64,000 nucleotides of DNA from CATOSP01 sp965216155 (GCA_965216155.1 CBDCFD010000007.1:1798001-1862000); one strand, 5' to 3'. Positions 26,821 through 36,203 are shown, counted from the first letter of the stretch. The notes: a model not told the origin generated them from the letters alone. Program-made: numbers and translations.

Positions 26821-27125
26821 GTTCCCTCCCTGGGCTATTTCAGTCTTGTGCCAGAGGATGGCCCATTATCGCATACCCTTTACCCTCCAGCTACTTGAGC
26901 GCAACTGAATGGTGACCTGCCCGGGGGGCCTTTTGATTATGGCCGCAACCGGTTCCATCGTCGTTACAGCGAAAGCGGGAACCCGGAAATGCTCAGGTAT
27001 ATGAACGTTGTCCTAAAGATGGGTTCCGTGATTCCGGCCTCCGTATCCAGTACGGGGCAGGCTTTGAGCCGGAATCACAGATGTGGTAGTAGCGGCGCAT
27101 AAGCGTCCTTGATCCACATAATCGA
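26821..27125. other. Intergenic region with a nested palindrome
   Basis: No gene is seen. The region is the divergent promoter space between the SDR and MFS genes. It contains the 51-base nested hairpin described separately at 27028-27078. Confidence 0.6.
27028..27078. repeat. Nested inverted repeat containing a palindromic element copy
   Basis: Outer arms GTGATTCCGGC (27028-27038) and GCCGGAATCAC (27068-27078) are perfect; inside lies CCGTATCCAGTACGG, itself a hairpin, followed by GGCAGGCT. Read on the minus strand the inner part is AGCCTGCCCCGTACTGGAT, the same element found four times inside the IS630 transposase (43.6-44.5 kb) and near 28.7 and 57.8 kb. Confidence 0.7.
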
Positions 27126-28556
27126 ATGACACTGGGGCCTGCCATTTTGGCCCGTCACGCCCTGAATGGTTCGGCTATAATTCCGGTTGGCCTGGCGTTC
27201 CGGCTACCTCGCAAGGTGAATCTACGTGAATCTACTTTGAACCCTTCCCATTGGCGGTCCCGGCTGGCCGGGTCTCTGCCCTTCTACTATGGTTGGGTCA
27301 TTGTTGCCAACACCGTGGCTATCAGCCTCTCATCCCGTACGATCATGACCGTGGCCGTCCTTTCCGTCTTTGTCGTTCCAATGACCGAAGAACTGGGTTG
27401 GTCCAGAGGCCTGTTCTCCGGCGCGGTGAGCTTGGGCGGGCTGTGCGCCGTGGTCGTCTCGCCCTTCATAGGCCGATGGGTCGACCGGTATGGCGCGGGG
27501 GTGTTGCTGGCGGCATCCTCGTTATTGACCGGAGTGCTCGCCGTCCTGCTGGCGGTGATTACGAGCCCTCTGGCCTTTTATGCCCTGTACGTACCGGGGC
27601 GCATGATCTTCACCGGACCCTTGGAGCTGGGTATCCCCACGGCTTTGAGCAACTGGTTCATCCGAAGGAGGCCATTGAGCCTCGCGGTCGACGGCGCTGC
27701 CAAGGGTCTGGGACTCACCATCATGCCCCTGGTAGCCCAGTTCCTCATCACGGGATGGAACTGGCAGACCGCATGGCTAACCCTGGGAGTATTGTCTTTC
27801 GCGGTGGGGATTGTGCCTCCACTCATCTTCATCGCCCGCCGCCCCGAGGACATGGGGATTGAACCCGATCCGCTTCCTAGAAACGAGGGGGATGGGAAAT
27901 CTGAGACCTCGGATAGCCAACCGAAGAGCATACATGCCGCCGGCGAGTCCAGCTTCACGGTCGGTCAGGCGCTGAGGACGCGGGCGCTGTGGATACTTGC
28001 CATCTTCTCCGGGGCCGGTTTCATGGTGCAAGCGGGCGTTAGCCTTCACCAGGTGCCGCACTACATTGAGCAAGGTATCCTCCCCCAATACGCTGCCTTG
28101 ACCGCCAGCGGGTTTGCGTTGGCCCAGATAATCGCGGGAATGTTCTGGTCCACCCTTGCCCGCCGGATACCGTTGCGGTTCCTGCTGGCGGCGTCGGCAT
28201 TTGTCCTGGCCGCCGCGTCCCAGGCAACTTCGTACAGTGCTACACCGCCGTACGCCCTGCTCTCGGCGGCAGCGGTGGGCCTGGGAGTCGGGGGATTGCA
28301 TCTGTTGGTTAGGCTGGCCTGGGCGGACTATTACGGCAGGCAACACCTGGGCTCGATCCGGGGGATCACCATGTCGGCCCAGATCGGCGGGCAGGCGTTG
28401 GGTCCGGTCACCTCCGGCTTCCTCTTTGACCACACCGGCAATTACCACATGGCGCTGCAGGTCTTCACTGTCGCGGCCACGCTGGGCGCACTGCTAGTGC
28501 TATTCGCGGTGCCGCCGAAAAAGCAGGCCCAGGTACCCGTATCAACCACCGTGTAG
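27126..28556 (+). CDS. MFS transporter
   Basis: A roughly 12-helix major facilitator of 476 residues. The first helix is FYYGWVIVANTVAISLSS, the loop 2-3 motif is GRWVDRYGAGVLLAAS, the central loop is long and hydrophilic (RRPEDMGIEPDPLPRNEGDG), and the second half repeats the pattern (GIPTALSNWFIRRRPLSL, then ITMSAQIGGQALGPVTSG). The shape resembles the oxalate:formate/monocarboxylate group. The start is uncertain: the ATG at 27126 has no ribosome site and GTG 27216 is an alternative. Divergent from the SDR operon. Confidence 0.85.
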   Translation: MTLGPAILARHALNGSAIIPVGLAFRLPRKVNLRESTLNPSHWRSRLAGSLPFYYGWVIVANTVAISLSSRTIMTVAVLSVFVVPMTEELGWSRGLFSGAVSLGGLCAVVVSPFIGRWVDRYGAGVLLAASSLLTGVLAVLLAVITSPLAFYALYVPGRMIFTGPLELGIPTALSNWFIRRRPLSLAVDGAAKGLGLTIMPLVAQFLITGWNWQTAWLTLGVLSFAVGIVPPLIFIARRPEDMGIEPDPLPRNEGDGKSETSDSQPKSIHAAGESSFTVGQALRTRALWILAIFSGAGFMVQAGVSLHQVPHYIEQGILPQYAALTASGFALAQIIAGMFWSTLARRIPLRFLLAASAFVLAAASQATSYSATPPYALLSAAAVGLGVGGLHLLVRLAWADYYGRQHLGSIRGITMSAQIGGQALGPVTSGFLFDHTGNYHMALQVFTVAATLGALLVLFAVPPKKQAQVPVSTTV

Positions 28557-28792
28557 GTCCCAACTTCCTGTCCCTCCGCCGTACCGGACGAAGGCCAGAA
28601 TTACCGTGCGGCGCGGTGACTTGGTAACTATCTCAAAACTTGGGGCAGCGCCCAACCCGTCATTACCGCGAAGAGCCTGCCCCCGGCACGAGGGCGGGAA
28701 TCTATGGGCCTCGGTCAGTGATGCCGGTATATCAGCAGTACCAGTTGATTTTGGGATAGTTTCTTGGTAGGGGTGACGCACTCCAGGGTAGA
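28557..28792. other. Intergenic region carrying a palindromic element copy
   Basis: No gene seen. At 28674-28697 (+) lies a copy of the dispersed element (AGCCTGCCCCCGG, then GAGGGCGGGAATC), preceded by CGCGAAG as in the copy near 57774. The promoter of the zinc operon starts at 28793. Confidence 0.55.
28674..28697 (+). repeat. Dispersed palindromic element, copy 2
   Basis: AGCCTGCCCCCGGC, a short degenerate loop, then GAGGGCGG, followed by GAATC. It matches the copies inside the IS630 transposase and near 27041 and 57774 in its AGCCTGCCCC head and G-rich closing arm. Confidence 0.65.
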
Positions 28793-28820
28793 TTGACAAC
28801 TCTCTCCACTGTGCTATTCT
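28793..28820 (+). promoter_or_regulatory. Sigma-70-type promoter of the zinc operon
   Basis: TTGACA (28793-28798) and TATTCT (28815-28820) with 16 bases between them, 37 bases upstream of the regulator ATG. Confidence 0.65.
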
Positions 28821-28828
28821 AACTAACA

Positions 28829-28840
28829 GCAAACGATTGC
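28829..28840 (+). promoter_or_regulatory. Candidate Zur operator
   Basis: GCAAACGATTGC is palindromic apart from the two symmetric A positions, and lies just after the predicted transcription start, between the promoter and the regulator gene. The position fits autorepression; the sequence itself is not a proven box. Confidence 0.4.
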
Positions 28841-28857
28841 AACAACAAAGGGTGGAA

Positions 28858-29292
28858 ATGTCTGGCCACGAAACTGCCGTCGACCGGTTGCGCTCCCAGG
28901 GTTACCGTATGACCCCACAGCGGTTGTCGGTCCTAGACATCGTAGCTGCACATACGGGTCACATCGGGGTTGACCATGTCTGGAGCCTGGCCAAGGAACA
29001 GCACCCCTACGTAGACCTGGCCACGGTGTACCGCACCCTGCAGGTGCTAAAGCGGGCCGGTGTGGTGACCGAGGTATTGATAGGTCATAAATTGCACTTC
29101 GAGCTTACGGACCTGCACAACCCGCACCACCACATGGTCTGCTCATCGTGCGACGCGGTATACACCCTGAGTCCCGACTATCTCGCCGGGTTCAGCCAGC
29201 GTCTCGAGGCGGAGTTCGGCTTTGCCCCCGACTTGGAGAATTTCACAGTCGGGGGGACATGCGTCACGTGTCAACAGTCCGCCCCGGCATAA
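28858..29292 (+). CDS. zur: Fur-family regulator, likely zinc-responsive (Zur)
   Basis: A 144-residue Fur-family repressor: winged-helix part GYRMTPQRLSVLDIVAAH and DLATVYRTLQVLKRAG, the His-rich metal site LTDLHNPHHHMVC, and two CxxC pairs (CSSC and CVTC) forming the structural zinc site. It is placed as Zur because the next three genes encode a zinc-type ABC importer and the first overlaps its stop (TAATG). The ATG at 28858 is chosen for AAGGGTGG upstream. Fur-type iron or Mur-type manganese regulation cannot be excluded from sequence alone. Confidence 0.82.
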   Translation: MSGHETAVDRLRSQGYRMTPQRLSVLDIVAAHTGHIGVDHVWSLAKEQHPYVDLATVYRTLQVLKRAGVVTEVLIGHKLHFELTDLHNPHHHMVCSSCDAVYTLSPDYLAGFSQRLEAEFGFAPDLENFTVGGTCVTCQQSAPA

Positions 29293-30362
29293 TGCGTACG
29301 ATCTTCTCCCGCCGCGCAGGCATCCCAAAGCTCGCGTCGGTCTTCGCCTTGTCGGTCATGGTCCTAGCCCTTGCCACCGCCTGCGCCGGGTCTCGGCAGC
29401 CTGCCGTCGTCCAACCGGCCGGGTCCGGGACCGACCAGAGCGATACGGCAAGGCTTGACGTAGTGTCAACTGTGTCTCCTATAACCAGCATTGTCGAAAA
29501 CATAGGCGGCGACCGAATCGGTCTGAGGGGGATCGTGCCCGAGGGGGTGAATTCCCACACCTTTGAACCCGCCCCTTCCTTGGCCGCCGCCCTCTCCCGG
29601 GCCGACATGGTCTTCCTAAACGGACTGTTTCTCGAAGAACCCACACTCGAGATGGCGCAAGCGAACTTGAAACCTGGCGCGTCGATTATCAACCTGGGCG
29701 ACCGGGCGATCGGTAAGGAGGACTTGCAATTCGACTTCTCTTTCCCGGAAGAAGGCGGGCACCCCAACCCCCACCTCTGGCCCGACCCGATTCTTGCGCT
29801 GAAATATGCGGAAATCGTGTGGGACGAGTTGTCCGCCCGTGACCCCGGAAATGCGGACTACTACGCCGCAAACTACGCCGCGTTCAAGGCGAGAATAGAC
29901 CAGCTAGACGAGGCCATCAGAGTCATGGTGGCGAGCGTGCCTCCGGGCAACCGTAAACTGCTCACCTACCACGACTCCTGGGCCTACTTTGCCCGACGGT
30001 ACGGAATGACCATCGTCGGCGCGGTGCAACCATCGGACTTTTTCGAGCCATCTGTCCGCGAGGTCGTGAGTCTAATCAAGCAGATCAGGTCCGAGCAAAT
30101 TCCCGCCGTCTTTGGCTCCGAGGTGTTTCCCAGCGATGTGATGGAACAGATCGCCCACGAGTCTGGGGCCGCGTTCATCGACGACTTGAGCGACGACGAC
30201 CTGCCCGGCCACCCCGGTGACCAACACCACAGTTACCTGGGTCTCATGGTATCCAATCTTGAGATCATGATTCCGGCCCTCGGGGGCGACGCGTCGGCCC
30301 TTGCGGACTTTGACGCCGGACCGGTCTTCTCAGGCGAATCCCAGGCGATTTACCCCCAATAA
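29292..30362 (+). CDS. znuA: Zinc ABC transporter substrate-binding lipoprotein (ZnuA-like)
   Basis: A 356-residue cluster A-I metal-binding protein. A signal peptide (KLASVFALSVMVLALATAC) ends in a lipobox-like ATAC with the lipidated Cys. Metal ligands are expected in EGVNSHTFEPAPS, in HPNPHLWPDP (His), and in GSEVFPSDV and FIDDLSDDD. The charged HGHE-type loop of other ZnuA proteins is not seen; only GGHPN. The ATG overlaps the regulator stop codon by one base, so translation is coupled. It should capture Zn(II), or Mn(II), outside the membrane and pass it to the permease. Confidence 0.87.
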   Translation: MRTIFSRRAGIPKLASVFALSVMVLALATACAGSRQPAVVQPAGSGTDQSDTARLDVVSTVSPITSIVENIGGDRIGLRGIVPEGVNSHTFEPAPSLAAALSRADMVFLNGLFLEEPTLEMAQANLKPGASIINLGDRAIGKEDLQFDFSFPEEGGHPNPHLWPDPILALKYAEIVWDELSARDPGNADYYAANYAAFKARIDQLDEAIRVMVASVPPGNRKLLTYHDSWAYFARRYGMTIVGAVQPSDFFEPSVREVVSLIKQIRSEQIPAVFGSEVFPSDVMEQIAHESGAAFIDDLSDDDLPGHPGDQHHSYLGLMVSNLEIMIPALGGDASALADFDAGPVFSGESQAIYPQ

Positions 30363-30429
30363 CCAGCACCCGAAATGAATACCGGTCCTTGCTGAGCGCG
30401 GTCTCAGGGGACCGGCGTGAGTACCGAAT

Positions 30430-31392
30430 ATGCTGCACCCACCCGGATTAGAGCACCTGCACCGCCCGGACCCGGACTCCCAGCCCATCGTAGAGCTTCG
30501 CGGCGTTAGCGCCGGGTATAACCGGGTCCCGGTGGTCAATGACGTTAACCTCAGAATTTTGCCGGGTGACTTTGTCGGGCTGTTGGGGCCCAGCGGCTCG
30601 GGCAAGACTACCCTGCTGCGTACAGTCCTTGGCGCGGTTGACGTTTTGGCCGGGGAAGTGCGGATACACGACCAGGCTGTCAAACGGCAGCGCAACCGCG
30701 CCGGGTACGTGCCCCAGATAGAGACCATCGACTGGAACTTCCCCGTCACCGTCGAAGAGGCGGTGATGATGGGCCGCACCATGTCCAACGCGCTGTTCCC
30801 CTGGTTTCGCCGGCAGGAGCGGGACCTTGCCCTGGACATGATGGAGCGGTTAGGGATTGCGGACCTGGCCAAGCGCCACATTCGAGAGCTTTCCGGCGGT
30901 CAACAGCAACGGGTGTTCCTGGCCCGGGCGTTGGTCAGCAACCCTGAGCTTCTGCTGCTCGACGAGCCGACGTCCGGGGTGGACATCAAGACCCGCGACC
31001 ACGTGATGCACCTCCTCCATGACTTGAATCACGCCGGAGTCACCATCATCCTGACCACCCACGAGATCAACGCCGTCGCCGTACACTTGCCACGTATTGT
31101 GTGCCTGAACGGCACAATTGTCGCCGACGGGCCGCCTCACCTGGTAATCACTCCGCACATCCTCCAGGAAGTGTACGGCGCTGAGATGCCGGTGATCCAA
31201 TACCGGGGCATGACCCTGGTGGCCGAAAGCGCCCACTCCTGGATGGGTGAGTATGGGGCGTACGACCCGGTGGCCACGGTCCGGGACGACAGCCACGACG
31301 GCCCGGTGGTTGCTCACACGCACGATTCGACGGAGCGCGTGGGAGAGCACCATCACCACCACACCGAGCCGGTCGCGGCGGACGAGGCATAG
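30430..31392 (+). CDS. znuC: Zinc ABC transporter ATP-binding protein (ZnuC-like)
   Basis: ABC ATPase of 320 residues: Walker A GPSGSGKT (53-60), signature LSGGQQQR (154-161), Walker B LLLLDEP (174-180), H-loop TTHEINA. The last 60 residues are unusual for an ATPase: acidic and His-rich, with HTHDST and GEHHHHH, and could bind zinc or act as a metal sensor. The ATG at 30430 has no clear ribosome site; the region before the ABC core (residues 1-20) is poorly conserved. Second gene after znuA in the operon. Confidence 0.85.
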   Translation: MLHPPGLEHLHRPDPDSQPIVELRGVSAGYNRVPVVNDVNLRILPGDFVGLLGPSGSGKTTLLRTVLGAVDVLAGEVRIHDQAVKRQRNRAGYVPQIETIDWNFPVTVEEAVMMGRTMSNALFPWFRRQERDLALDMMERLGIADLAKRHIRELSGGQQQRVFLARALVSNPELLLLDEPTSGVDIKTRDHVMHLLHDLNHAGVTIILTTHEINAVAVHLPRIVCLNGTIVADGPPHLVITPHILQEVYGAEMPVIQYRGMTLVAESAHSWMGEYGAYDPVATVRDDSHDGPVVAHTHDSTERVGEHHHHHTEPVAADEA

Positions 31393-31397
31393 TCCTG

Positions 31398-32258
31398 CTG
31401 GAACCCTTTGAATTCGGTTTCTTCGTCCGGGCGATAGTCGCCGCCGGGTTGGTTGGCGCGCTGTGCGGTCTGATGGGCGTCTACATCGTGCTGCGGGGGA
31501 TGTCTTATATCGGACACGGCCTGTCTCACGCCATCTTTGGCGGCGCGGTCGTTAGCTGGGTTATGTCAATCAACTTCTTCATTGGCGCAACCGCATGGGG
31601 ATTCCTGTCCGCGCTGCTCATCGGCTGGACCACTCGCAAAAACCCCATCGGGTCCGACGCCGCCATCGGTATCATCACCACCGCCAGCTTTGCCCTGGGG
31701 ATCGCGATCATCAGCCGGTTCAAGAGTTTTACCGGAGACTTCGAGGCATTCCTCTGGGGAAACGTGCTGGCTGTGGACGGCACAGAGTTGATTGCCATCG
31801 CCGTAGTGGGTCTGATCGTCTCCACGGTCTTTTTCCTCGCCTACAAACTGTTCCTCTTCGCGACCTTTGACGCCGAAGTCGCCCAGTTCTATGGTGTGCC
31901 GACCGGCTGGGTCGACACTCTGTTTTCCCTGATGCTGGCCGCGACTATTGTGGTGTCCATGCAGGTATTGGGAGTTACGATGATCGCCGCCGCGGTCGTC
32001 ATCCCACCCATCGTTGCCCGCCTCATGACCAGCAGCTTCCGCCGGATGACGCTGCTTTCAACTGCCATTGGCCTGATCTGCGCCGTGGTGGGCATCTACA
32101 TCAGCTACTTCGTAGACGTATCCTCCGGCCCAAGCGTTGTACTTCTCTCGGCCGCGCTGTTCGTGGTTGTTCTAGCCTGGACCAAAGTCCGCTCCCGCCT
32201 GGGCCGGGCCGGAAGGCTGGAACAACTCCCCCAGGGTTCAGGTTCCGCCATGGAATAA
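31398..32258 (+). CDS. znuB: Zinc ABC transporter permease (ZnuB-like)
   Basis: ABC-3 family integral membrane permease, about 8 helices: FFVRAIVAAGLVGALCGLMG, then FGGAVVSWVMSINFF, later VVIPPIVARLM and the EAA-like loop. The family normally begins MLEPF; here LEPFEFGFF is present in the correct frame but the codon before it is CTG (31398), with a GACGAGG site ten bases upstream. A TTG at 31449 would delete the first helix start. A CTG start is therefore proposed. It moves zinc across the membrane with ZnuC. Confidence 0.8.
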   Translation: MEPFEFGFFVRAIVAAGLVGALCGLMGVYIVLRGMSYIGHGLSHAIFGGAVVSWVMSINFFIGATAWGFLSALLIGWTTRKNPIGSDAAIGIITTASFALGIAIISRFKSFTGDFEAFLWGNVLAVDGTELIAIAVVGLIVSTVFFLAYKLFLFATFDAEVAQFYGVPTGWVDTLFSLMLAATIVVSMQVLGVTMIAAAVVIPPIVARLMTSSFRRMTLLSTAIGLICAVVGIYISYFVDVSSGPSVVLLSAALFVVVLAWTKVRSRLGRAGRLEQLPQGSGSAME

Positions 32259-32690
32259 CCTCTGGCCCGCGCACTCTCTCTGCCGCGCTTGCCGCCAACT
32301 GCCCAAATCACGCTTGACCAACGCGAGAAAGAGCCGGCGTCGTTCCGGTATCGTGGATTCGTGGCAATTGGCCGGATTGCAATTAGTATCCATATGTCCG
32401 GACACACGGCTACGGCGTGCGGATTCCACTACGGTCTGGGAAAAACGATGACTATACCGCAAGAAGAGGGACTGGGACCGCATCAGCCGTGGCGAGCCGG
32501 AGACCCGGCCGCCCGGTCAAGCGCGATGTACCCATTCCTGGGTGCCCTGAAAACCGGGCCGCGCGTGACAGAATCCAATAGATTTCACCTTGGGATGGGC
32601 AGGCGGATGAAGTGGGGGCTGGTGACCTAACTCCCGAACTGCCAGAGTTGCAAAGGACAAGGGAGACACGTTCCTGGACACAGCGGTCTT
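32259..32690. other. 432-bp region without a visible gene
   Basis: A 113-codon frame at 32289-32630 (+) lacks a ribosome site and protein-like composition. No repeat or hairpin stands out. The remnant of a nitrite reductase follows on the other strand. Confidence 0.6.
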
Positions 32691-32945
32691 TCACGAGAAC
32701 CGCGGTGTATAGGCGCGGTCGTAGGTAATCGGGGTTCCCGCGGGGTCCTTTAGCCCCTCCCTTGGCAACACCATAATCGCCCCGTTCATCCCGTGCCAGG
32801 GAATCATATTTCCGCCGGGCGCGCAGTGGTAGACGAACACGCCCGGCTTGGTGGCCCTGAACCTTAGCACTACCTCATTGCCCGGCGATACCAGGGCTAA
32901 TCCCACACGTGTGTAGTTACTTATGCGGAACATCCAGTCCTCCTT
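32691..32945 (-). pseudogene. nirK: Remnant of a copper nitrite reductase (NirK-like cupredoxin)
   Basis: About 80 residues keep a conserved block of NirK: PGNEVVLRFRATKPGVFVYH and CAPGGNMIPWH, then GMNGAIMVLPREGLKDPAG and YDRAYT. The Cys and His of type-1 copper and the His of type-2 copper (FVYHC) are present, but three residues normally between PWH and GMNG are missing, and the rest of the protein (another 250 or more residues, both ends) is absent. Best read as a decayed gene. Minus strand, 250 bp after znuB. Confidence 0.6.
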
Positions 32946-33218
32946 GCTGTCCAACGCCAACAACTCCGGTCGTTGCGCAGCCGCGCCAATTCGACGGACG
33001 CACATCGTACTCGTGGTCCGCCCCTCAGTCAGGAAATCCAATCGAATTCACATCTACCACGGTCCGTACCACGGTCTGATTTCTCGAGTGGCGCCACTGT
33101 TGGTTGGGTCAACATCGTTCTTTTTTCTCAAGGTATTGAAAGGATACCCACTGGGTCATACCATGTAGCCGGTTGGTAGAATTAGTCCAGCACGCGAATT
33201 TCACGGGGGGATTGGGAT

Positions 33219-33959
33219 ATGGCGAACGGAAACAACGAAAAACCCAAATCAGCCAGTGCGGGTGTTCTTGCACCAAATGTATTCCAGCGATTCGAGAGTC
33301 ATGTCCAAGGCAGGACCCTGGGTGGGCTCATCGAACTGGTCCCGCTGTTAGTCTCGGCAGTGGTCATCTTGTTTATTATCCGCTGGACCGACCAATTCAT
33401 CAGACCCTTGAACTTCGTCGCCGGCCGGCCCTGGGACTTCCCGGGCCTCGGGATACTTGTCGCCATCCTTGTCTTCTACCTTGTTGGAATTTTGATTTCT
33501 ACGAGCTTCGGCAGGACTATCATGACATGGAAAAATGCCGTCCTCGAGGCAATCCCGGTGGTCAAGACGATTTACGGGGTTACCCAGCAGGCCACCCAAT
33601 CAATGACATCCCAGTTCCGGTTCACCAGGGTGGTGTTCCTGGAATGGCCAAGGGATGGGATGGTGGCTATCGGGTTCGTTACAGGCCGCGCCTACCGGGA
33701 AAAGAGAGGGATGGAAGGCGGCGACGAGCCACAGTCGTTGGTCGTCGTGTATATCCCCACGGTCCCTAACCCCACTTCCGGAAACCTGGCATTCGTTATG
33801 GAAGACGACCTGATGGAGACCGACATGACGGTGGAGGACGCTATGAAGATCGTGTTCTCTGGGGGGATAGTCCTGCCGTCGTCGGTTTCGCTCGCCCGGT
33901 TACCCCGTGTCCGCTCCGACGCCGAGTTCATCGACCGCTTCGTGGTTGACTCCCGGTAG
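33219..33959 (+). CDS. DUF502 family membrane protein
   Basis: A 246-residue membrane protein with two helices (LIELVPLLVSAVVILFIIRW and GILVAILVFYLVGILIS), followed by a soluble domain with VVKTIYGVTQQATQSM, RVVFLEWPRDGMVAIGFV, YIPTVPNPTSGNLAFVMEDD and VFSGGIVLPS. This is the conserved pattern of DUF502 (NfnB-like name in some lists, function unknown). An ATG with GGGGGG nearby serves as start. It is transcribed alone, upstream of the convergent signalling operon. Confidence 0.85.
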   Translation: MANGNNEKPKSASAGVLAPNVFQRFESHVQGRTLGGLIELVPLLVSAVVILFIIRWTDQFIRPLNFVAGRPWDFPGLGILVAILVFYLVGILISTSFGRTIMTWKNAVLEAIPVVKTIYGVTQQATQSMTSQFRFTRVVFLEWPRDGMVAIGFVTGRAYREKRGMEGGDEPQSLVVVYIPTVPNPTSGNLAFVMEDDLMETDMTVEDAMKIVFSGGIVLPSSVSLARLPRVRSDAEFIDRFVVDSR

Positions 33960-34017
33960 CTGGACCGGACACTTTCTCCGGGAGTCCGTCAGATGGTCCA
34001 CGAGAACCATATCCGGG

Positions 34018-36195
34018 TTACGAGGGACCGGCGGCCGCTGCTGCTGCCTCCCGATTACCGGCATCACTGTCTTCGACCTTTACCGGCTCCAACGGAAGCT
34101 GGATAGTCATTTCCGTGAACTCGCCTGCTTGAGACGCAACCCGGATTGTGCCTCCGTGCTGACGGATGATGTCGTTGGAGATCGCCAGGCCCAATCCAGT
34201 CCCCTTATCCGTAGGTTTGGTGGTGAAAAACGGGTTGAAGATTCTGTCTACGGCCTCAGGGGGTATACCGTTCCCGTTGTCCTTGATGCGTATCTCGATG
34301 CCATCTTCACCCCGCCGCGTTTCCAGCCAAAGCGTGGGCTCGTAGGGCAAGTCCGAGTCAACCGTCATCTGTCTCTCCGCTGTGGCGTCGCAAGCGTTGG
34401 CGACCATGTTGAGGAAAACGCGCCCCAGGTCCTGGGGTATTACGGAGAGTTCGCCCACGTTCGGATCAAGCTCCTCCCGGATACTCAGTTGAAATTCGGG
34501 ATCGAGGGCGCGGGCGCTATGAAACGCGAGCCGGGCATTCTGGCCCAGAAGACGGTTCAGGTCGGTGAGTTCGTACCCTCCGGAACCGCGTCCCATCATC
34601 AACATATCATGTACAATCCGGTCGGCCCGCTCGCCGTGGGACCGGATGCGTTCCAGGTTGCTGACAAGCTCACCGGAGATGTCCTGCACCAACGCTCGCC
34701 GGTCGTCTTCCAACTGGTCCATGCCCTCTTCCAACGTTTCCTGCAACTCGGTTAGAAGGTCTTCGGAAGCCTCGGAAAAGTTCTTCACAAAGTTCAACGG
34801 GTTCCTGATCTCGTGGGCCACCCCGGCGGTCAACTCCCCCAGCGCCGCCAGCTTCTCACGCATAACGATCTGGTCTTGGGCGCGGCGCAAGTCCTCGAGG
34901 ACAGTCTCCAACTCGCCGTTCTTTTCCTGCAACTCCTCGGCCAACTTCTCCACCAAGTTCAACCGCTGCACTTCCAGAGCATGGCGCCGGAAGACTTCCA
35001 GGGCCGCCGCCATGTCTGCGATCTCGTCGCGGCCTCCGATCTCCACGCTGGACTCCAGGTCTCCACCGGCCATCCGGCGCATCCAGCCGGACAGCATTTT
35101 AAGACGGCGAAGTATCACCCGGCCAACGAAGAGCCAGGCAATCAAGAGCGCGCCGCCGATGCTAACTGCGGTGATCGCCAGCAGTAGCCTGTTACCTATA
35201 AGAATGGCCTGGGCCGATAAATCGCTGGCCTGCTGGGAATTGGCTTCCGCGGCGGCCACCAGGTCGTCTACTTCCGAAACCAACTGGAGGGCTATGTCCC
35301 TGTTGCGGCCCAAAAGTCCCCGCTGCCGTTGCTCCAGCCGCAGGCGTTGGGTCAGCAACTCAAAGCCGCTGTCAGGGCCCAATCCCAGCTCAAAGAGCCG
35401 CTGGTAGATTGAGCTGACATCGGCCCGCAGGGGTGCGCCTTCCAGTCCGGCGAGGCTGCGCTCGATGCGGCCCCTGGCCGCTTCGAAACGCTCCTGGAAT
35501 GGCTCTACGGCAGCCGGGTCCGAAAGGTTGAACGCACTGGCAAGCAACTGGGTGGCGATGTTTCCGTCAGCCTGCATCTCAGCGAGGTACCGGTAGCGCA
35601 CCAACTCAACTTCAGAGAAATGTTCGGGCCGGAGCGCCGGCTCCTCGCCCAGCGAGCGATACCCGGTCATGGTGTAGAAGAACTGGTCGTCCAGCCCCGG
35701 GACAACTGTCCGGTCGAGTTCACCCCGGAGTTGGGTCAACTCCATCAGCATCGCGTCGGTGCGCCGCGTGATCTCAAACAACTGCTCCTTATCCTGGGTA
35801 ATTGCCTCGATGTTGTCTATTAGTGCATCGGCAAGGGCCCGGATCGTTCGGAATTGCTTGTCCTCCCCGACGGTCTCCTCGAGTTCCGTCAACTGCTCCT
35901 CGAACGCCAGTTGCGCCGCGTTGATATCAACGGAGACAGCCGCAAACCTCTCATCGGTCGTGGCCGCTGTCACCCGCGGCCCCGCGGCAGCCAGTGTCCC
36001 GCTGTATCTGCTGACGCCGAAAGCCGCCGCGATTCCTGAAATCGCGGTCTCGCTGATCCGGGTTTGAGCGTTGGCGACTCGATCGAAAGAGAACCAGCCG
36101 ACCAAACTGGCCGCCACGGTGAGGAGCACAGCTCCGCCGATTGCGGCGAATAGCTGGGTTGAGATGAGGAAACGGCTTCTGATTAGTCTTCGCAA
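34018..36195 (-). CDS. TorS-like sensor histidine kinase
   Basis: A 725-residue membrane kinase. TM1 is LFAAIGGAVLLTVAASLVGW (about 16-35), then a long all-helical periplasmic sensor (about 36-330) resembling the four-helix sensor of TorS, TM2 ITAVSIGGALLIAWLFV, HAMP (about 360-410), a coiled coil, HisKA with the phospho-acceptor His in GVAHEIRNPLNFV, and HATPase with NACDATAE, DNGNGIPPE and GTGLGLAI. TorS proteins sense a ligand through a periplasmic binding protein; here such a protein is encoded 8 bases upstream. No receiver is attached. Confidence 0.86.
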   Translation of the reverse strand: MRRLIRSRFLISTQLFAAIGGAVLLTVAASLVGWFSFDRVANAQTRISETAISGIAAAFGVSRYSGTLAAAGPRVTAATTDERFAAVSVDINAAQLAFEEQLTELEETVGEDKQFRTIRALADALIDNIEAITQDKEQLFEITRRTDAMLMELTQLRGELDRTVVPGLDDQFFYTMTGYRSLGEEPALRPEHFSEVELVRYRYLAEMQADGNIATQLLASAFNLSDPAAVEPFQERFEAARGRIERSLAGLEGAPLRADVSSIYQRLFELGLGPDSGFELLTQRLRLEQRQRGLLGRNRDIALQLVSEVDDLVAAAEANSQQASDLSAQAILIGNRLLLAITAVSIGGALLIAWLFVGRVILRRLKMLSGWMRRMAGGDLESSVEIGGRDEIADMAAALEVFRRHALEVQRLNLVEKLAEELQEKNGELETVLEDLRRAQDQIVMREKLAALGELTAGVAHEIRNPLNFVKNFSEASEDLLTELQETLEEGMDQLEDDRRALVQDISGELVSNLERIRSHGERADRIVHDMLMMGRGSGGYELTDLNRLLGQNARLAFHSARALDPEFQLSIREELDPNVGELSVIPQDLGRVFLNMVANACDATAERQMTVDSDLPYEPTLWLETRRGEDGIEIRIKDNGNGIPPEAVDRIFNPFFTTKPTDKGTGLGLAISNDIIRQHGGTIRVASQAGEFTEMTIQLPLEPVKVEDSDAGNREAAAAAAGPS

Positions 36196-36203
36196 ACCGC
36201 CGC

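Noticed and set aside
32289..32630. 113-codon frame between znuB and the NirK remnant
   Set aside because: No ribosome site, no recognisable domain, composition of non-coding sequence.
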